Below are positions 34,701 to 44,419 of a DNA stretch of 64,000 nt, piece after piece (within the stretch, counting starts at the first letter, position 1; each line of letters starts with the position of its first letter). A model generated the notes under the pieces. That model worked only from the letters and a program-made list of their open reading frames with translations, was not told the origin of the DNA and did not search any database. The stretch lies in assembly GCF_018252635.1 (NCBI RefSeq), contig NZ_JAGTXM010000002.1, positions 248,001 to 312,000 on the forward strand, in the 5' to 3' direction. Source of the DNA: Citrobacter amalonaticus (GTDB lineage Bacteria; Pseudomonadota; Gammaproteobacteria; Enterobacterales; Enterobacteriaceae). Both the position numbers and the translations under genes were made by a program.

Positions 34701-35002
34701 AGCCGGTTGAGGCGCCTGTGGTTGTTGAAGAAGCAACAACACCTGAGCTGGTCGCTGAAGCCGTCGACGTTGCACCGGTCGCAGAACCCGCAGCGCCGGT
34801 CGCGGTGGAACCTGTTGCTGAGCACAGCCACGCAACCGCACCGATGACCCGCGCGCCAGCGCCGGCATACGTGCCGGAAGCGCCGCGACACAGTGACTGG
34901 CAGCGCCCTGCTTTCGCTTTTGAGGGCAAAGGTGCCGCAGGCGGTCACAGCGCTACGCATCATGCCTCCGCTGGACCGACCCGTCCTCAGCCTGTCGAGT
35001 AA
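31712..35002 (+). CDS. rne: Endoribonuclease E
   Basis: The main endonuclease of mRNA decay and rRNA/tRNA processing and scaffold of the degradosome. Order: S1 domain (about 39-119), DNase I-like catalytic domain with Asp in [12 protein letters not shown] and [10 protein letters not shown], Zn-link CPRCSGTGT (about 404-411), and a membrane-targeting helix [14 protein letters not shown] (about 567-580). Arg-rich RNA-binding regions (about 600-700 and 790-830) follow, then an acidic V/E/P-rich tail and a conserved C-terminus ending RPQPVE that binds PNPase in E. coli. At 1096 residues it is about 35 longer than the E. coli protein, with four 18-bp tandem repeats at 34628-34699. Confidence 0.97.
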   Translation: MKRMLINATQQEELRVALVDGQRLYDLDIESPGHEQKKANIYKGKITRIEPSLEAAFVDYGAERHGFLPLKEIAREYFPANYNAHGRPNIKDVLREGQEVIVQIDKEERGNKGAALTTFISLAGSYLVLMPNNPRAGGISRRIEGDDRTELKEALASLELPDGMGLIVRTAGVGKSAEALQWDLSFRLKHWEAIQKAAESRPAPFLIHQESNVIVRAFRDYLRQDIGEILIDNPKVLELARQHIAALGRPDFSSKIKLYTGEIPLFSHYQIESQIESAFQREVRLPSGGSIVIDSTEALTAIDINSARATRGGDIEETAFNTNLEAADEIARQLRLRDLGGLIVIDFIDMTPVRHQRAVENRLREAVRQDRARIQISHISRFGLLEMSRQRLSPSLGESSHHVCPRCSGTGTVRDNESLSLSILRLIEEEALKENTQEVHAIVPVPIASYLLNEKRTAVNAIETRQDGVRCVIVPNDQMETPHYSVLRVRKGEETPTLSYMLPKLHEEAMALPSEEEFAERKRPEQPALATFAMPEVPPAPTPAEPPVKAAAPKAAVAPAAPAEPGLLSRFLSALKSLFSGSEEVKPAEQPAPKAAEKPERQQDRRKRQNNRRDRNDRNERRDNRDSRGERSESGENRDENRRNRRNAQQNAENRDNRQPSTDVADKAKSGDEQQQPRRERNRRRNEDKRQAQQEVKALNLDEQQTAETEQEERVRQAQPRRKQRQLNQKVRYDDKVSDVEGVETATTESNVVEPIAAQAAPAQSTELVKVPLPVVTEATSEQDDNGEARDNGGMPRRSRRSPRHLRVSGQRRRRYRDERYPLQSPMPLTVACASPEMASGKVWIRYPVARPQDAQPEAQEIEQVQVQPAVTEPQVIAAAVETVAAVEPNVETVVETVAEAPVQAEAVVETTHPEVIATPVVEQPQVIDDADVPVAEEVAAQAEPIAEPQEIAPVIEETSAVVAVEPETVAVEPEVVAEPEVVAETEVVAETEIVAEPVEAPVVVEEATTPELVAEAVDVAPVAEPAAPVAVEPVAEHSHATAPMTRAPAPAYVPEAPRHSDWQRPAFAFEGKGAAGGHSATHHASAGPTRPQPVE
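34628..34699 (+). repeat. Four 18-bp tandem repeats in the rne tail
   Basis: Units beginning GAACCTGAAGTGGTTGCC encode [24 protein letters not shown]. Similar but degenerate units precede them. Located in the disordered acidic segment of RNase E. Confidence 0.9.
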
Positions 35003-35014
35003 AATCGATAGCGT

Positions 35015-35043
35015 AAAAAGCCGACCTCCGGGTCGGCTTTTTT
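35015..35043 (+). terminator. Terminator of rne, bidirectional with the LysR gene
   Basis: GCCGACC (35020-35026), loop, GGTCGGC (35031-35037), with A-run before and T-run after. The T-run overlaps the stop codon of the convergent LysR gene. Confidence 0.9.
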
Positions 35044-35977
35044 ATTCCCCTTCCGGTCTGCGCATTCCCGCAAGCTCAGGCATCACCGCTTTCATCAGCT
35101 CCAGAAACTTACGCAATCGCGTGGGGTAGTAACGCGCCCACGGGTAAACCAGATGCACCGGCAACGGCGCGGCCTGCCAGTCTGGAACCAGTTCGATCAG
35201 TCGCCCCTGCGCGATATCCTCACTCACTGTCCAGCTTGATACAAGCACTACGCCCAGCCCCGCCAGCGCGGCGTTTCGCGCAACGTAAATACTGTCTGTG
35301 CTCAGACGAGGCGTAATCGGGAACGTCACCGGTTCCCGGCTGTACTGATGGCTGAGCGAGACGTTGTGTTGATAGAAGGTGTTGACGGCAATCCAGGGCA
35401 GGGACGACAGCTGTTCTGGCGACGCGATCGTTGTAAATTGCGCCAGCAACGCCGGTGTAGCGACCACACTACGCGGCACTTCCGCTAACAGCACAGAAAC
35501 CGTTGCCGGATCGACCTCCGCGCCGACGCGGATCGCGCAGTCAATATTATCGCTGAGAAAATCGACTGTCTTATCATTGAGCATCCACTCCACCGACAGA
35601 TTGGGATAGCGTGCTAAAAAACTCAGTAATGGCGTAAGAAGCTGCTGCTGACCAAAGGCATGGGGAGCCCGCACCCGCAACATCCCGACAGGTTCATCGT
35701 CGGCAACGTTAAGCCCGTCCTCCAGCGCCAGCCAGGCGTCAATAATGTGTTTGGCATGCTGATAACCCCGCTCTCCATCATCCGTAAGCTTCATCGCATG
35801 GGTAGTGCGTAATACCAACTTCACCCCTAACATGGCTTCCAGTGACTGCAAGCGACGGCTGATCGTCGCCTGGGTGGTATTGAGTTGCCGGGCTGCGGCG
35901 GATAGCGACCCTGCTTCTACAATGCGCACAAACGTACGCATCAGTTCGACCCTGTCTATACGCTCTGTTTTTATCAT
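35042..35977 (-). CDS. LysR-family transcriptional regulator
   Basis: A 311-residue LysR-type regulator from ATG 35977. The winged helix-turn-helix lies at about 12-65 (FVRIVEAGSLSAAARQLN, ATISRRLQSLE), then a periplasmic-binding-like effector domain with NDKTVDFLSDNIDCAIRVG. A second in-frame ATG at 35992 lies inside a 15-bp palindrome and is less likely. It is divergent from an MFS exporter, a common arrangement in which the regulator controls the transporter in response to its substrate. The gene is absent between rne and flgL in E. coli as I recall. I cannot name an orthologue; the CrgA/DmlR-type subgroup is the closest in style. Confidence 0.88.
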   Translation of the reverse strand: MIKTERIDRVELMRTFVRIVEAGSLSAAARQLNTTQATISRRLQSLEAMLGVKLVLRTTHAMKLTDDGERGYQHAKHIIDAWLALEDGLNVADDEPVGMLRVRAPHAFGQQQLLTPLLSFLARYPNLSVEWMLNDKTVDFLSDNIDCAIRVGAEVDPATVSVLLAEVPRSVVATPALLAQFTTIASPEQLSSLPWIAVNTFYQHNVSLSHQYSREPVTFPITPRLSTDSIYVARNAALAGLGVVLVSSWTVSEDIAQGRLIELVPDWQAAPLPVHLVYPWARYYPTRLRKFLELMKAVMPELAGMRRPEGE

Positions 35978-35990
35978 TTTCAAAATGCTC

Positions 35991-36005
35991 ATACGTAATA
36001 CGTAT
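35991..36005. promoter_or_regulatory. 15-bp palindrome in LysR/MFS spacer
   Basis: ATACGTAATACGTAT is symmetric apart from its central base. It lies 14 bp upstream of the LysR start and 82 bp upstream of the MFS start. LysR regulators often bind T-N11-A palindromes in divergent spacers and autorepress, so this is the likely operator (inference). Confidence 0.6.
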
Positions 36006-36087
36006 AACTGTTTTACCACTACGCCTGCTACCAGACTATCGCCCGGCAGAGAAAAATAACCGCACACCGATGATTGAGGATTTTGAA

Positions 36088-37281
36088 ATGCACACACCGT
36101 CACGCTGGCTCATCTTTGTTCTGGCATTGGGCGCAGGTTTTAGCGTCGCCGCCATTTACTATGCACAACCGTTATTACCGTTAATGGGGGCCGAGTTGGC
36201 ACTCAGCATCACTGGCATGGGGCTGGTACCTACATTAACGCAGGCTGGCTATGCGTTAGGGATCCTGTTTTTATTGCCGCTCGGGGACCGTTACGATAGG
36301 CGCAAGCTCATTGTGCTGAAAAGCGCAGCGCTCGCCTTGCTGCTTCTGGCCTTTAGCGTCACCGGCCAGGTACATTCTTTACTGACAGTTAGCCTGTTGA
36401 TTGGGATGGCAGCCACGATGGCACAAGACATCGTCCCGGCAGCGGCCATTCTCGCCCAGGAAGGTAAACAAGGGAAAACGGTCGGGACGGTGATGACCGG
36501 CCTGCTGCTGGGTATTTTGCTGTCTCGCACGGTGAGTGGTCTGGTCGGAGAAACCTTTGGCTGGCGGGAAATGTATCAACTTGCCGCGCTCAGTATCGCG
36601 CTGGTTGGCGTGTTGCTGTGGAAAGTCCTGCCCACGTTTGCCACCCATTCCACGTTGAGTTACCCCGCGCTAATGGTGAGCCTGGCGCAGTTATGGCGTC
36701 ACTACCCGGCTCTGCGTCGTGCCGCCCTGGCTCAGGGGTTTCTGTCCATCGCGTTCAGCGCATTCTGGTCAACGTTAGCCGTCATGCTTGCGGAGCATTA
36801 TCAATTGGGCAGCGCCGTCGCAGGTGCATTTGGTATCGCCGGGGCCGCCGGCGCGCTGGCCGCCCCGTTAGCAGGCCATCTGGCGGATAAGATGGGAGCA
36901 GAAAAAGTGACGCAACTGGGTGCGCTATTGGTGACCGTCTCTTTTGCGCTGATGTTTCTACTCCCCGCCTTACCCGTTCACGGTCAGTGGGGGCTAATTG
37001 CACTCTCCGCCGTCGGGTTTGACCTGGGACTGCAATCAAGCCTGGTGGCGCACCAGAACCTGGTGTATAGCCTGGCGCCGCAGGCAAGGGCTCGTCTGAA
37101 CGCACTCTTGTTCAGCGTTGTATTTATCGGCATGGCGCTGGGCTCAGTGCTCGGCAGTCAGGTCTACACGCAGGCGAACTGGCAAGGCGTCGTCACGCTG
37201 GCCACCCTTAGTGGTGCCATTGCGCTGGCCATCAGACTGGCGGGAAAGCATTCATCTGCCCATCAGCAAGTTAACGTGTAA
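36088..37281 (+). CDS. MFS transporter (DHA1-like efflux pump)
   Basis: A 397-residue major facilitator protein with about 12 hydrophobic segments. The loop 2-3 motif GDRYDRRKL is at 66-74, its counterpart GHLADKMGAEK is in the second half, and the mid-protein segment GLLLGILLSRTVSGLVGE is typical of antiporters (motif C-like). ATG at 36088 is preceded by TGAGGA at seven bases, better than ATG at 36070, which lacks a ribosome-binding site. It is divergent from the LysR gene. Substrate unknown; drug or metabolite export is inferred from family. Base composition resembles its neighbours, so any transfer is old or from a close relative. Confidence 0.88.
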   Translation: MHTPSRWLIFVLALGAGFSVAAIYYAQPLLPLMGAELALSITGMGLVPTLTQAGYALGILFLLPLGDRYDRRKLIVLKSAALALLLLAFSVTGQVHSLLTVSLLIGMAATMAQDIVPAAAILAQEGKQGKTVGTVMTGLLLGILLSRTVSGLVGETFGWREMYQLAALSIALVGVLLWKVLPTFATHSTLSYPALMVSLAQLWRHYPALRRAALAQGFLSIAFSAFWSTLAVMLAEHYQLGSAVAGAFGIAGAAGALAAPLAGHLADKMGAEKVTQLGALLVTVSFALMFLLPALPVHGQWGLIALSAVGFDLGLQSSLVAHQNLVYSLAPQARARLNALLFSVVFIGMALGSVLGSQVYTQANWQGVVTLATLSGAIALAIRLAGKHSSAHQQVNV

Positions 37282-37283
37282 CC

Positions 37284-37322
37284 GGCAAAAAAATGCCCGC
37301 TCCGGGGTGAGAGGGAGCGGGC
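37284..37322 (-). terminator. Terminator of flgKL
   Basis: GCCCGCTCC (37295-37303) and GGAGCGGGC (37314-37322) pair, and the minus strand continues into seven Ts. It also faces the end of the MFS gene. Confidence 0.9.
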
Positions 37323-37364
37323 AGACAAAACATACCCAGTTTCATGATATGTTTCAAAGTGGTA

Positions 37365-38318
37365 TTAGCGGTTGAGCTGGAACAGCGACATCCCCTGCAT
37401 ATCAGTAAAGGCTTTATAGGATGCCTGGAGCGCCGCCTGCTGCATAACGTACGATGAAATGGCCGCGTTCCAGTCCACATCCACCAGATTACTCATCTGT
37501 TGCGTTTGTCCTAATGCACGATCGGTGCCGAGCGAGTCCAGTGCACTCAGTTCACTCAGTTGGGTACCCAGTTCTGCACGCACGCTCAGCACATTATTGA
37601 GCGAGTTCTTCAGACCGCGGTTAGTTTTATCAATCACCGCTTTCGCCTGCTCTTTCAGCGTTTCATCGTCACCCACCGGCGATTTCAGTGAGTCAATCGC
37701 TGAATCCAGCATTCTGAACAGGTTGGTTTCGGACGTTCCGTTGTTGGGTTCTGGCACCGCATTACTGGTGATCGTGTTGAAAATTTTATCGCCGGTGTGG
37801 CCGATGACCATCGAGCGGGAGGCATCCACCTGCTGAGTGATGTTATCCGTACCGCCGTTGTAGGTACCGTCAGCCTGCGCAAACGGGGCCGTTTCCGTTT
37901 TAAAACCGGCAAAAATATAGCGTCCGTTACCATCGGTACTGTTTGCCAGGTTCATCAACTGATCGCGGATCCCCTGTAAGTCAGTCGCCAGCGAGGCGCG
38001 GTCATCGTCACTCAGCGTTCCGTTACCGGCGCTGACGATTTTTTCCTGTGCGTTCTGAATTGCGGTTGTCACCTGACTCAGTACGTTCTCTTCCAGCGAA
38101 ACCTTCTGCGTGGCGAAGGTTCGCGCCAGGGCAAACTGGCTGTTCTCCGCCTGCGCCTGTGACAAGACCACGGCCTGCGAGGCGGCGATGGGATCGTCAG
38201 ACGGATTGATCACCCGCTTCCCCGTCGACATCTGCTCACCGTATTTCATCCATTCCGCCTGGGAATTGGTAATGCCGCGCATGTTCTGCTGATACATCAT
38301 TTGGGTACTGATACGCAT
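37365..38318 (-). CDS. flgL: Hook-filament junction protein FlgL (HAP3)
   Basis: Second junction protein between hook and filament. 317 residues, the usual length, with flagellin-like coiled-coil ends: MRISTQMMYQQNM at the N-terminus and VMQQAALQASYKAFTDMQGMSLFQLNR at the C-terminus. It is 14 bp after flgK and shares its sigma-28 promoter. The 3' untranslated stretch to the terminator corresponds to the site of the FlgO small RNA in E. coli. Confidence 0.96.
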   Translation of the reverse strand: MRISTQMMYQQNMRGITNSQAEWMKYGEQMSTGKRVINPSDDPIAASQAVVLSQAQAENSQFALARTFATQKVSLEENVLSQVTTAIQNAQEKIVSAGNGTLSDDDRASLATDLQGIRDQLMNLANSTDGNGRYIFAGFKTETAPFAQADGTYNGGTDNITQQVDASRSMVIGHTGDKIFNTITSNAVPEPNNGTSETNLFRMLDSAIDSLKSPVGDDETLKEQAKAVIDKTNRGLKNSLNNVLSVRAELGTQLSELSALDSLGTDRALGQTQQMSNLVDVDWNAAISSYVMQQAALQASYKAFTDMQGMSLFQLNR

Positions 38319-38332
38319 CGTTTCCTGCTCCC

Positions 38333-39967
38333 TTAGCGAATACTCAGCAGTGCATCAAACAGAGAGTTGGCGGTTTGCAACACCTGAGCGTTAGCCAGGT
38401 AATACTGCTGGAAGCGTTGCAGGTTGCCGTACTCTTCGTCAAGGTTGACGCCGGAAATAGACTGTTGCTGATTGCTCAGTTGTGTCACCACGTTGCCCTG
38501 GGTGGTGCTGCTGGTTTTCAGCGTTGCGGTTTTGCTGCCCACATTGCTTACCAGCGTGGCATAGGCGTCGTTAAACGATTTTGAGCCCCCCACGGTGGTA
38601 TCGTCTTTTTGCAGATCCAACAGCGCCTGACCGTTACGGTTGTCGCTCTCGCCCGCCGTTGCGTCCTTCGCCATCGCAATTTGCGATTCGTTGGTCACCA
38701 GGACGCCCATATTGATGATGGCGTCGCTAACCGGCTTGACGATGAAACTGTCATTTTTAGCGGCTGCTGCATCGACTGTGATCTCCAGACCATCAAAAGT
38801 CAGAGTGCCCGCATTCTCGGTGGCTTCAAAAGTCGTGTTATCGGCAAGACGAGTGACCTGCCATTTAGTCCCGTCGTAGACCATTTTATAGTCGGTCGCC
38901 TGAACGTCTGAAGCAGTCTTAACGGTCGCGCTGATGCTGCCCGTGTTCTTGTCATTCGAATACACTGCCGGGCTACCGATGCTAAAGAAATCGACATTAT
39001 TTTCGCCGTTTGCATTGTAACCTGCTCTGTGCTGCTGGTTAAACGCGTCAGCAAACGCCAGCGCCAGCTGTCCCAGGGTATTGCGCGTTTGATCCAGATC
39101 CTGAGAACGGAAGGTCAGCAGGCCGCCGAGCGAACCGGTCGTGAGCAGTTTTTCCGGAATTTCGATATTGCCTGCGATGGAATCCACATAGGCAACGGTG
39201 GTACGTGTAGGGTCGGCCTGCGAAGGGACGGCTGCCAACTGACGAGCATTACTTCCCTGCACCAGTGAATAGCCGTTCGCCATGGTGATGTTATAAGTGC
39301 CCCCGTCCTGAACACTGACCTCGACACCGACAATTTTGTTCAGCTCACTGACCAGCTGATCGCGCTGATCAAGCAGGTTATTCGGGGAGGCCCCGGCTCC
39401 CACGCCGGTCAGACGCGAGATCTGATCGTTCAGGCTGGCAATTTGCTTACTGTAGTTGTTAATCTGATCGACGCTGGAACCGATCGCGATATTGACCTGT
39501 TTGTCCTGATCGCGCAGATACTGGTCGGTCGTTTTAAACTGGTTTACCAGCCCGTTGGCTTTACCAATCAGCGTCTGACGCGCCGCCGGATCTTCGGCGT
39601 TACTCACCAGCGTTTGCAGGCTGGTGAAAAAATCTTGCATGGACACGGAAACAGAACTGGTTTTGCTGGCCAGCAGGTTGTCGACTTTAGACATCTGCTC
39701 ATAACGCGTCGTCAGACCGCTGCTCTGATTTTGCGCCGCACGCAACTGATTGGTAATAAACGCATCGTATTCGCGCTGTACACCCGAAACATAGACACCA
39801 TTGCCCACCCAACCACCGGCACCCAGCGTACTATTGGCTTGCGCCATAATGGTCGTCTGCCGCGTATAGCCCGCAACGTTATAGCTGGAAATGTTGTTAC
39901 TGGCAGTATTCAGCGCCGCCTGAGCTGCGCTCAGCCCGCTCATAGCGTTATTAATCAAGCTGGACAT
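38333..39967 (-). CDS. flgK: Hook-filament junction protein FlgK (HAP1)
   Basis: First junction protein on the hook, exported with chaperone FlgN. 544 residues with conserved termini (SSLINNAMSGLSAAQAALNTASNNISSYNVAGYTRQ, split here only by reading) and C-terminal SGVNLDEEYGNLQRFQQYYLANAQ. The central domain (about 280-430) is the variable exposed region. It has a sigma-28 promoter 34 bp upstream of its start and lies downstream of flgJ. Confidence 0.95.
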   Translation of the reverse strand: MSSLINNAMSGLSAAQAALNTASNNISSYNVAGYTRQTTIMAQANSTLGAGGWVGNGVYVSGVQREYDAFITNQLRAAQNQSSGLTTRYEQMSKVDNLLASKTSSVSVSMQDFFTSLQTLVSNAEDPAARQTLIGKANGLVNQFKTTDQYLRDQDKQVNIAIGSSVDQINNYSKQIASLNDQISRLTGVGAGASPNNLLDQRDQLVSELNKIVGVEVSVQDGGTYNITMANGYSLVQGSNARQLAAVPSQADPTRTTVAYVDSIAGNIEIPEKLLTTGSLGGLLTFRSQDLDQTRNTLGQLALAFADAFNQQHRAGYNANGENNVDFFSIGSPAVYSNDKNTGSISATVKTASDVQATDYKMVYDGTKWQVTRLADNTTFEATENAGTLTFDGLEITVDAAAAKNDSFIVKPVSDAIINMGVLVTNESQIAMAKDATAGESDNRNGQALLDLQKDDTTVGGSKSFNDAYATLVSNVGSKTATLKTSSTTQGNVVTQLSNQQQSISGVNLDEEYGNLQRFQQYYLANAQVLQTANSLFDALLSIR

Positions 39968-40000
39968 GGGAGTTCCTTTTAATCCTTCAGTTACAGAACA

Positions 40001-40027
40001 TTATCGGCAGCAGGTCACAAGACTTGA
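40001..40027 (-). promoter_or_regulatory. Sigma-28 (FliA) promoter of flgKL
   Basis: On the minus strand TCAAGTCT, 11 bases, GCCGATAA: close to the FliA consensus TAAAGTTT-N11-GCCGATAA. It lies between flgJ and flgK. Confidence 0.85.
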
Positions 40028-40032
40028 GCCAT

Positions 40033-40983
40033 TTAGAAGAGATTGTCGAGATTCGTGTTGTAGGCGTTACTCACCTTCTCACTCATTGACTTCAACTGTT
40101 GGATCATGCTGGTCAATTTGCGCGCATAGTTCGGATCGGTGGCATAGCCGGCGCTCTGCAACGCCTGTGCCCCTTGCTCTGCGGTGATCGCCGTGGTCAC
40201 TGCCGCGTAGCGTGGATTACGGGTCAACAGCCCCACATAATCCGACAGCGCTTCGAGATACGAGCTGTACACACGGAATTTGGCCTTCACCTTCTTCGCT
40301 TCGCCGTTTTCATATTCGGTCGTAGTGATTTCCGTCACCGGCCCTTTCCAGTTACCCGAAGCCTTCACGCCAAACAGGTTGAAACTCGGCTCGCCGTTTT
40401 CCCGGCGGATCTGCCGTTGGCCCCAGCCCGATTCCAGCGCCGCCTGTGCCAGAATCAGGTGATGCGGTACGCCGCTCTGCTCACTGGCCAGTCGGGCCGG
40501 CAGCGACAGTTGTGCCAGGAAGTCTTTGCTGTCGCCCGAGAGCGGTTCGTCATTGCTCTGCGGTGTTTTCGGCATTGCTTTACGCACCAGTTGCGTCAGC
40601 GCCTGGTTCTGGTAGCTGGTGACCGTTTCCAGCGGGAACTTCATCGGCACCTGCGGCGTTTCTTCCGCAGGCTGCGCCTGCCCCTGCGTCATCTGTTTGA
40701 CCATCATTTCCGCCAACCCCAGACCTTTTCCTGCGGTCATCTGCTGTGCAATCTGCTGGTCATACATGCTGGTATACAGACGCGTCTGATCGCTGCTGAA
40801 GACGCCATCTTTTGGCAGCGCTTCACGCATGCTTTTCAGCATCATCTGGACGAACATTCCTTCGACCTGGCGGGCCACCGGGCGGATATTCGCCGCCGGA
40901 TCCTGACCCGCTTTCGCCTTCAGTTCATTCAGCGATTGCGCATCCCAGGCGGCGCTGGCCATCAGCTTGCTGTCGCTAATCAT
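40033..40983 (-). CDS. flgJ: Flagellar rod-cap and muramidase FlgJ
   Basis: Caps the growing rod and opens peptidoglycan. 316 residues: N-terminal rod-capping domain (about 1-150, with EGMFVQMMLKSMREALPKDG) and C-terminal glucosaminidase domain with catalytic E184 in LAQAALESGWGQR. Start shares one base with the flgI stop (TGATG), so translation is coupled. Confidence 0.95.
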   Translation of the reverse strand: MISDSKLMASAAWDAQSLNELKAKAGQDPAANIRPVARQVEGMFVQMMLKSMREALPKDGVFSSDQTRLYTSMYDQQIAQQMTAGKGLGLAEMMVKQMTQGQAQPAEETPQVPMKFPLETVTSYQNQALTQLVRKAMPKTPQSNDEPLSGDSKDFLAQLSLPARLASEQSGVPHHLILAQAALESGWGQRQIRRENGEPSFNLFGVKASGNWKGPVTEITTTEYENGEAKKVKAKFRVYSSYLEALSDYVGLLTRNPRYAAVTTAITAEQGAQALQSAGYATDPNYARKLTSMIQQLKSMSEKVSNAYNTNLDNLF

Positions 40984-42080
40984 CAGATAATTTCCAGTTT
41001 CGCGCGCAGACAGCCGGCGCTCTGCATCGACTGCAGAATGGACATCAGATCCATCGGCGTTGCCCCCAGCGCATTCAGCGCACGAACCACGTTGTTCAGA
41101 TTGGCGCTGGAGCGAACGCTTTGCAGCGAACCGCCGCTCTGACGCAGATCGATCTGCGTTTGCGGCGTCACCACCGTCTGACCGCCGCCAAACGGCGTAT
41201 CTGGTTGGCTGACGTTCGCCTGACGGTTAACGGTAACGGAGAGATTCCCTTGTGCAACGGCACAGCTATCCAGCGTGACTTCGCGATTCATCACCACCGA
41301 ACCGGTACGCGAGTTGATCACCACTTTTGCATCCTGCGGCGTCACGTTCACTTCCATATTCTGGATATCGGCCAGGAAGCGAACCTGAGAGCTGTTGCCG
41401 CTCGGCACGCGAACCTGAATCGTGCGCGCATCCAGCGCGGTGGCGCTGCCAAAGCCGCGTGACCGGTTGATGGTGTCAGCAATTTGCTGTGCCATGGTGA
41501 AATCTTCATTATTCAGTTGCAGGTTCAACGTATTACCCGCACCGAACTGGCTGGGCAGTTCTCGCTCGATAGTCGCCCCGTTGGTGATCCGTCCGCCGTT
41601 AAGCTGGTTGACCTGCACGCTGCTGCCGCCCGCGGACGCCCCGGCACCGCCGACTAAAATGTTGCCCTGCGCCAGCGCATACACCTGGCTGTCGACCCCC
41701 TTCAGCGGCGTCATCAACAGCGTCCCACCGCGCAGACTTTTCGCGTTCCCCAGCGAAGACACCACCACGTCGATGGTTTGTCCCTGTCGACCAAAGGCCG
41801 GGAATGACGCGGTGACCATCACCGCCGCCACGTTTTTCAGTTGCATGTTGGTCCCGGTCGGCACGGTGATACCCAACTGCGAGAGCATGTTGTTCAGAGT
41901 TTGAGTAGTAAATGGTGTCTGGGTGGTCTGGTCACCGGTCCCGTCCAGCCCCACCACCAGCCCGTAGCCAATAAGCGAGTTTTCGCGCACGCCCTGCACG
42001 CTGGTCAGATCGCGGATACGATCGGCATGCGCCAGCGTGGCGACGAGGACCAGAACCAGTCCAACTACAGATTTCAACAT
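40983..42080 (-). CDS. flgI: Flagellar P-ring protein FlgI
   Basis: Forms the periplasmic P ring around the rod, assisted by FlgA. 365 residues with signal peptide [19 protein letters not shown] and mature start [17 protein letters not shown]. It carries the conserved cysteine pair (C-A-V in DSCAVAQ, and [12 protein letters not shown] at the end). It is 12 bp after flgH. Confidence 0.96.
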   Translation of the reverse strand: MLKSVVGLVLVLVATLAHADRIRDLTSVQGVRENSLIGYGLVVGLDGTGDQTTQTPFTTQTLNNMLSQLGITVPTGTNMQLKNVAAVMVTASFPAFGRQGQTIDVVVSSLGNAKSLRGGTLLMTPLKGVDSQVYALAQGNILVGGAGASAGGSSVQVNQLNGGRITNGATIERELPSQFGAGNTLNLQLNNEDFTMAQQIADTINRSRGFGSATALDARTIQVRVPSGNSSQVRFLADIQNMEVNVTPQDAKVVINSRTGSVVMNREVTLDSCAVAQGNLSVTVNRQANVSQPDTPFGGGQTVVTPQTQIDLRQSGGSLQSVRSSANLNNVVRALNALGATPMDLMSILQSMQSAGCLRAKLEII

Positions 42081-42092
42081 GGGAGACCTCGC

Positions 42093-42791
42093 TTACATCG
42101 GCGACAGGTTAAGGAAGAAACGCTGGAGCCAGCCCATATTTTGCGCTTCGTTGATGTAGCCGTTTCCGACATATTCAATACGTGCATCCGCCACCTGAGT
42201 TGACGGAACGGAGTTACTGCCGCTGATGGTGCGCGGATTCACAACCCCGGAGAAGCGGATGAACTCAGTACCCTGGTTGATGGCAATCTGTTTTTCACCC
42301 ACGACATGTAAGTTGCCGTTGACCAGCACCTGATCGACGGTCACGGTTAACGTGCCGCTAAAAGTATTGCTGGCGTTAGCCCCGCCCTTACCGTTAAAGG
42401 TGTTACCGCCAGACGCTTCAACGTCCGCTCGCGCATTACCAAATAACCCTTGCAGATAGCGCGGAACGGTATCAAAACCAAAGTTGGTTTTACCGTCACG
42501 GCTGGCGTTGGCAGAAGAGCTTTTACTGGCGCTGACGTTTTCCTGCAGCACAATGGTCAGCGTATCGCCGATGTTGCGCGGACGACGGTCTTCAAACAAT
42601 GGCTGATAGCCATAGTTGATGGGCTGCGCGGATTGGAAAATCGAACCATTTGCCACCGGCGTCGGGCCAGGAACAGGCTGCGCCGTAGTCGCGCCCTGGA
42701 CGAGCGGAGTGGAAGGGATCCAGGCACATCCTGACAGTGAAACCACCAGCAGGGCCATGATGGGGTATGCGTGCGCAGCGTTTTTTTGCAT
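42093..42791 (-). CDS. flgH: Flagellar L-ring lipoprotein FlgH
   Basis: Forms the outer-membrane L ring. 232 residues; lipobox LSGC with lipidated C22; conserved [19 protein letters not shown]. It lies 57 bp after flgG. Confidence 0.96.
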   Translation of the reverse strand: MQKNAAHAYPIMALLVVSLSGCAWIPSTPLVQGATTAQPVPGPTPVANGSIFQSAQPINYGYQPLFEDRRPRNIGDTLTIVLQENVSASKSSSANASRDGKTNFGFDTVPRYLQGLFGNARADVEASGGNTFNGKGGANASNTFSGTLTVTVDQVLVNGNLHVVGEKQIAINQGTEFIRFSGVVNPRTISGSNSVPSTQVADARIEYVGNGYINEAQNMGWLQRFFLNLSPM

Positions 42792-42848
42792 TGCCTTTAT
42801 CTTCTGAATCCGGGTGCCGGTGAGACTGACGTCCCACCGGACAACACC

Positions 42849-44400
<1,552 letters not shown>

Positions 44401-44419
44401 TACGTTATCCCGTCAGCGC

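Noticed and set aside
33692-34963. 423-codon open frame opposite the rne tail
   Set aside because: It arises from the repetitive V/E/P codons of RNase E. It is Phe/Arg/His-rich, has no ribosome-binding site, and runs against a well-supported gene.
35042-37281. Possible prophage or genomic island at the LysR/MFS pair
   Set aside because: No integrase, direct repeats, tRNA or insertion-sequence remnants, and composition like the flanks.
40099-41142. 347-codon open frame opposite flgJ/flgI
   Set aside because: It is antisense to two conserved flagellar genes, with a composition typical of shadow frames.
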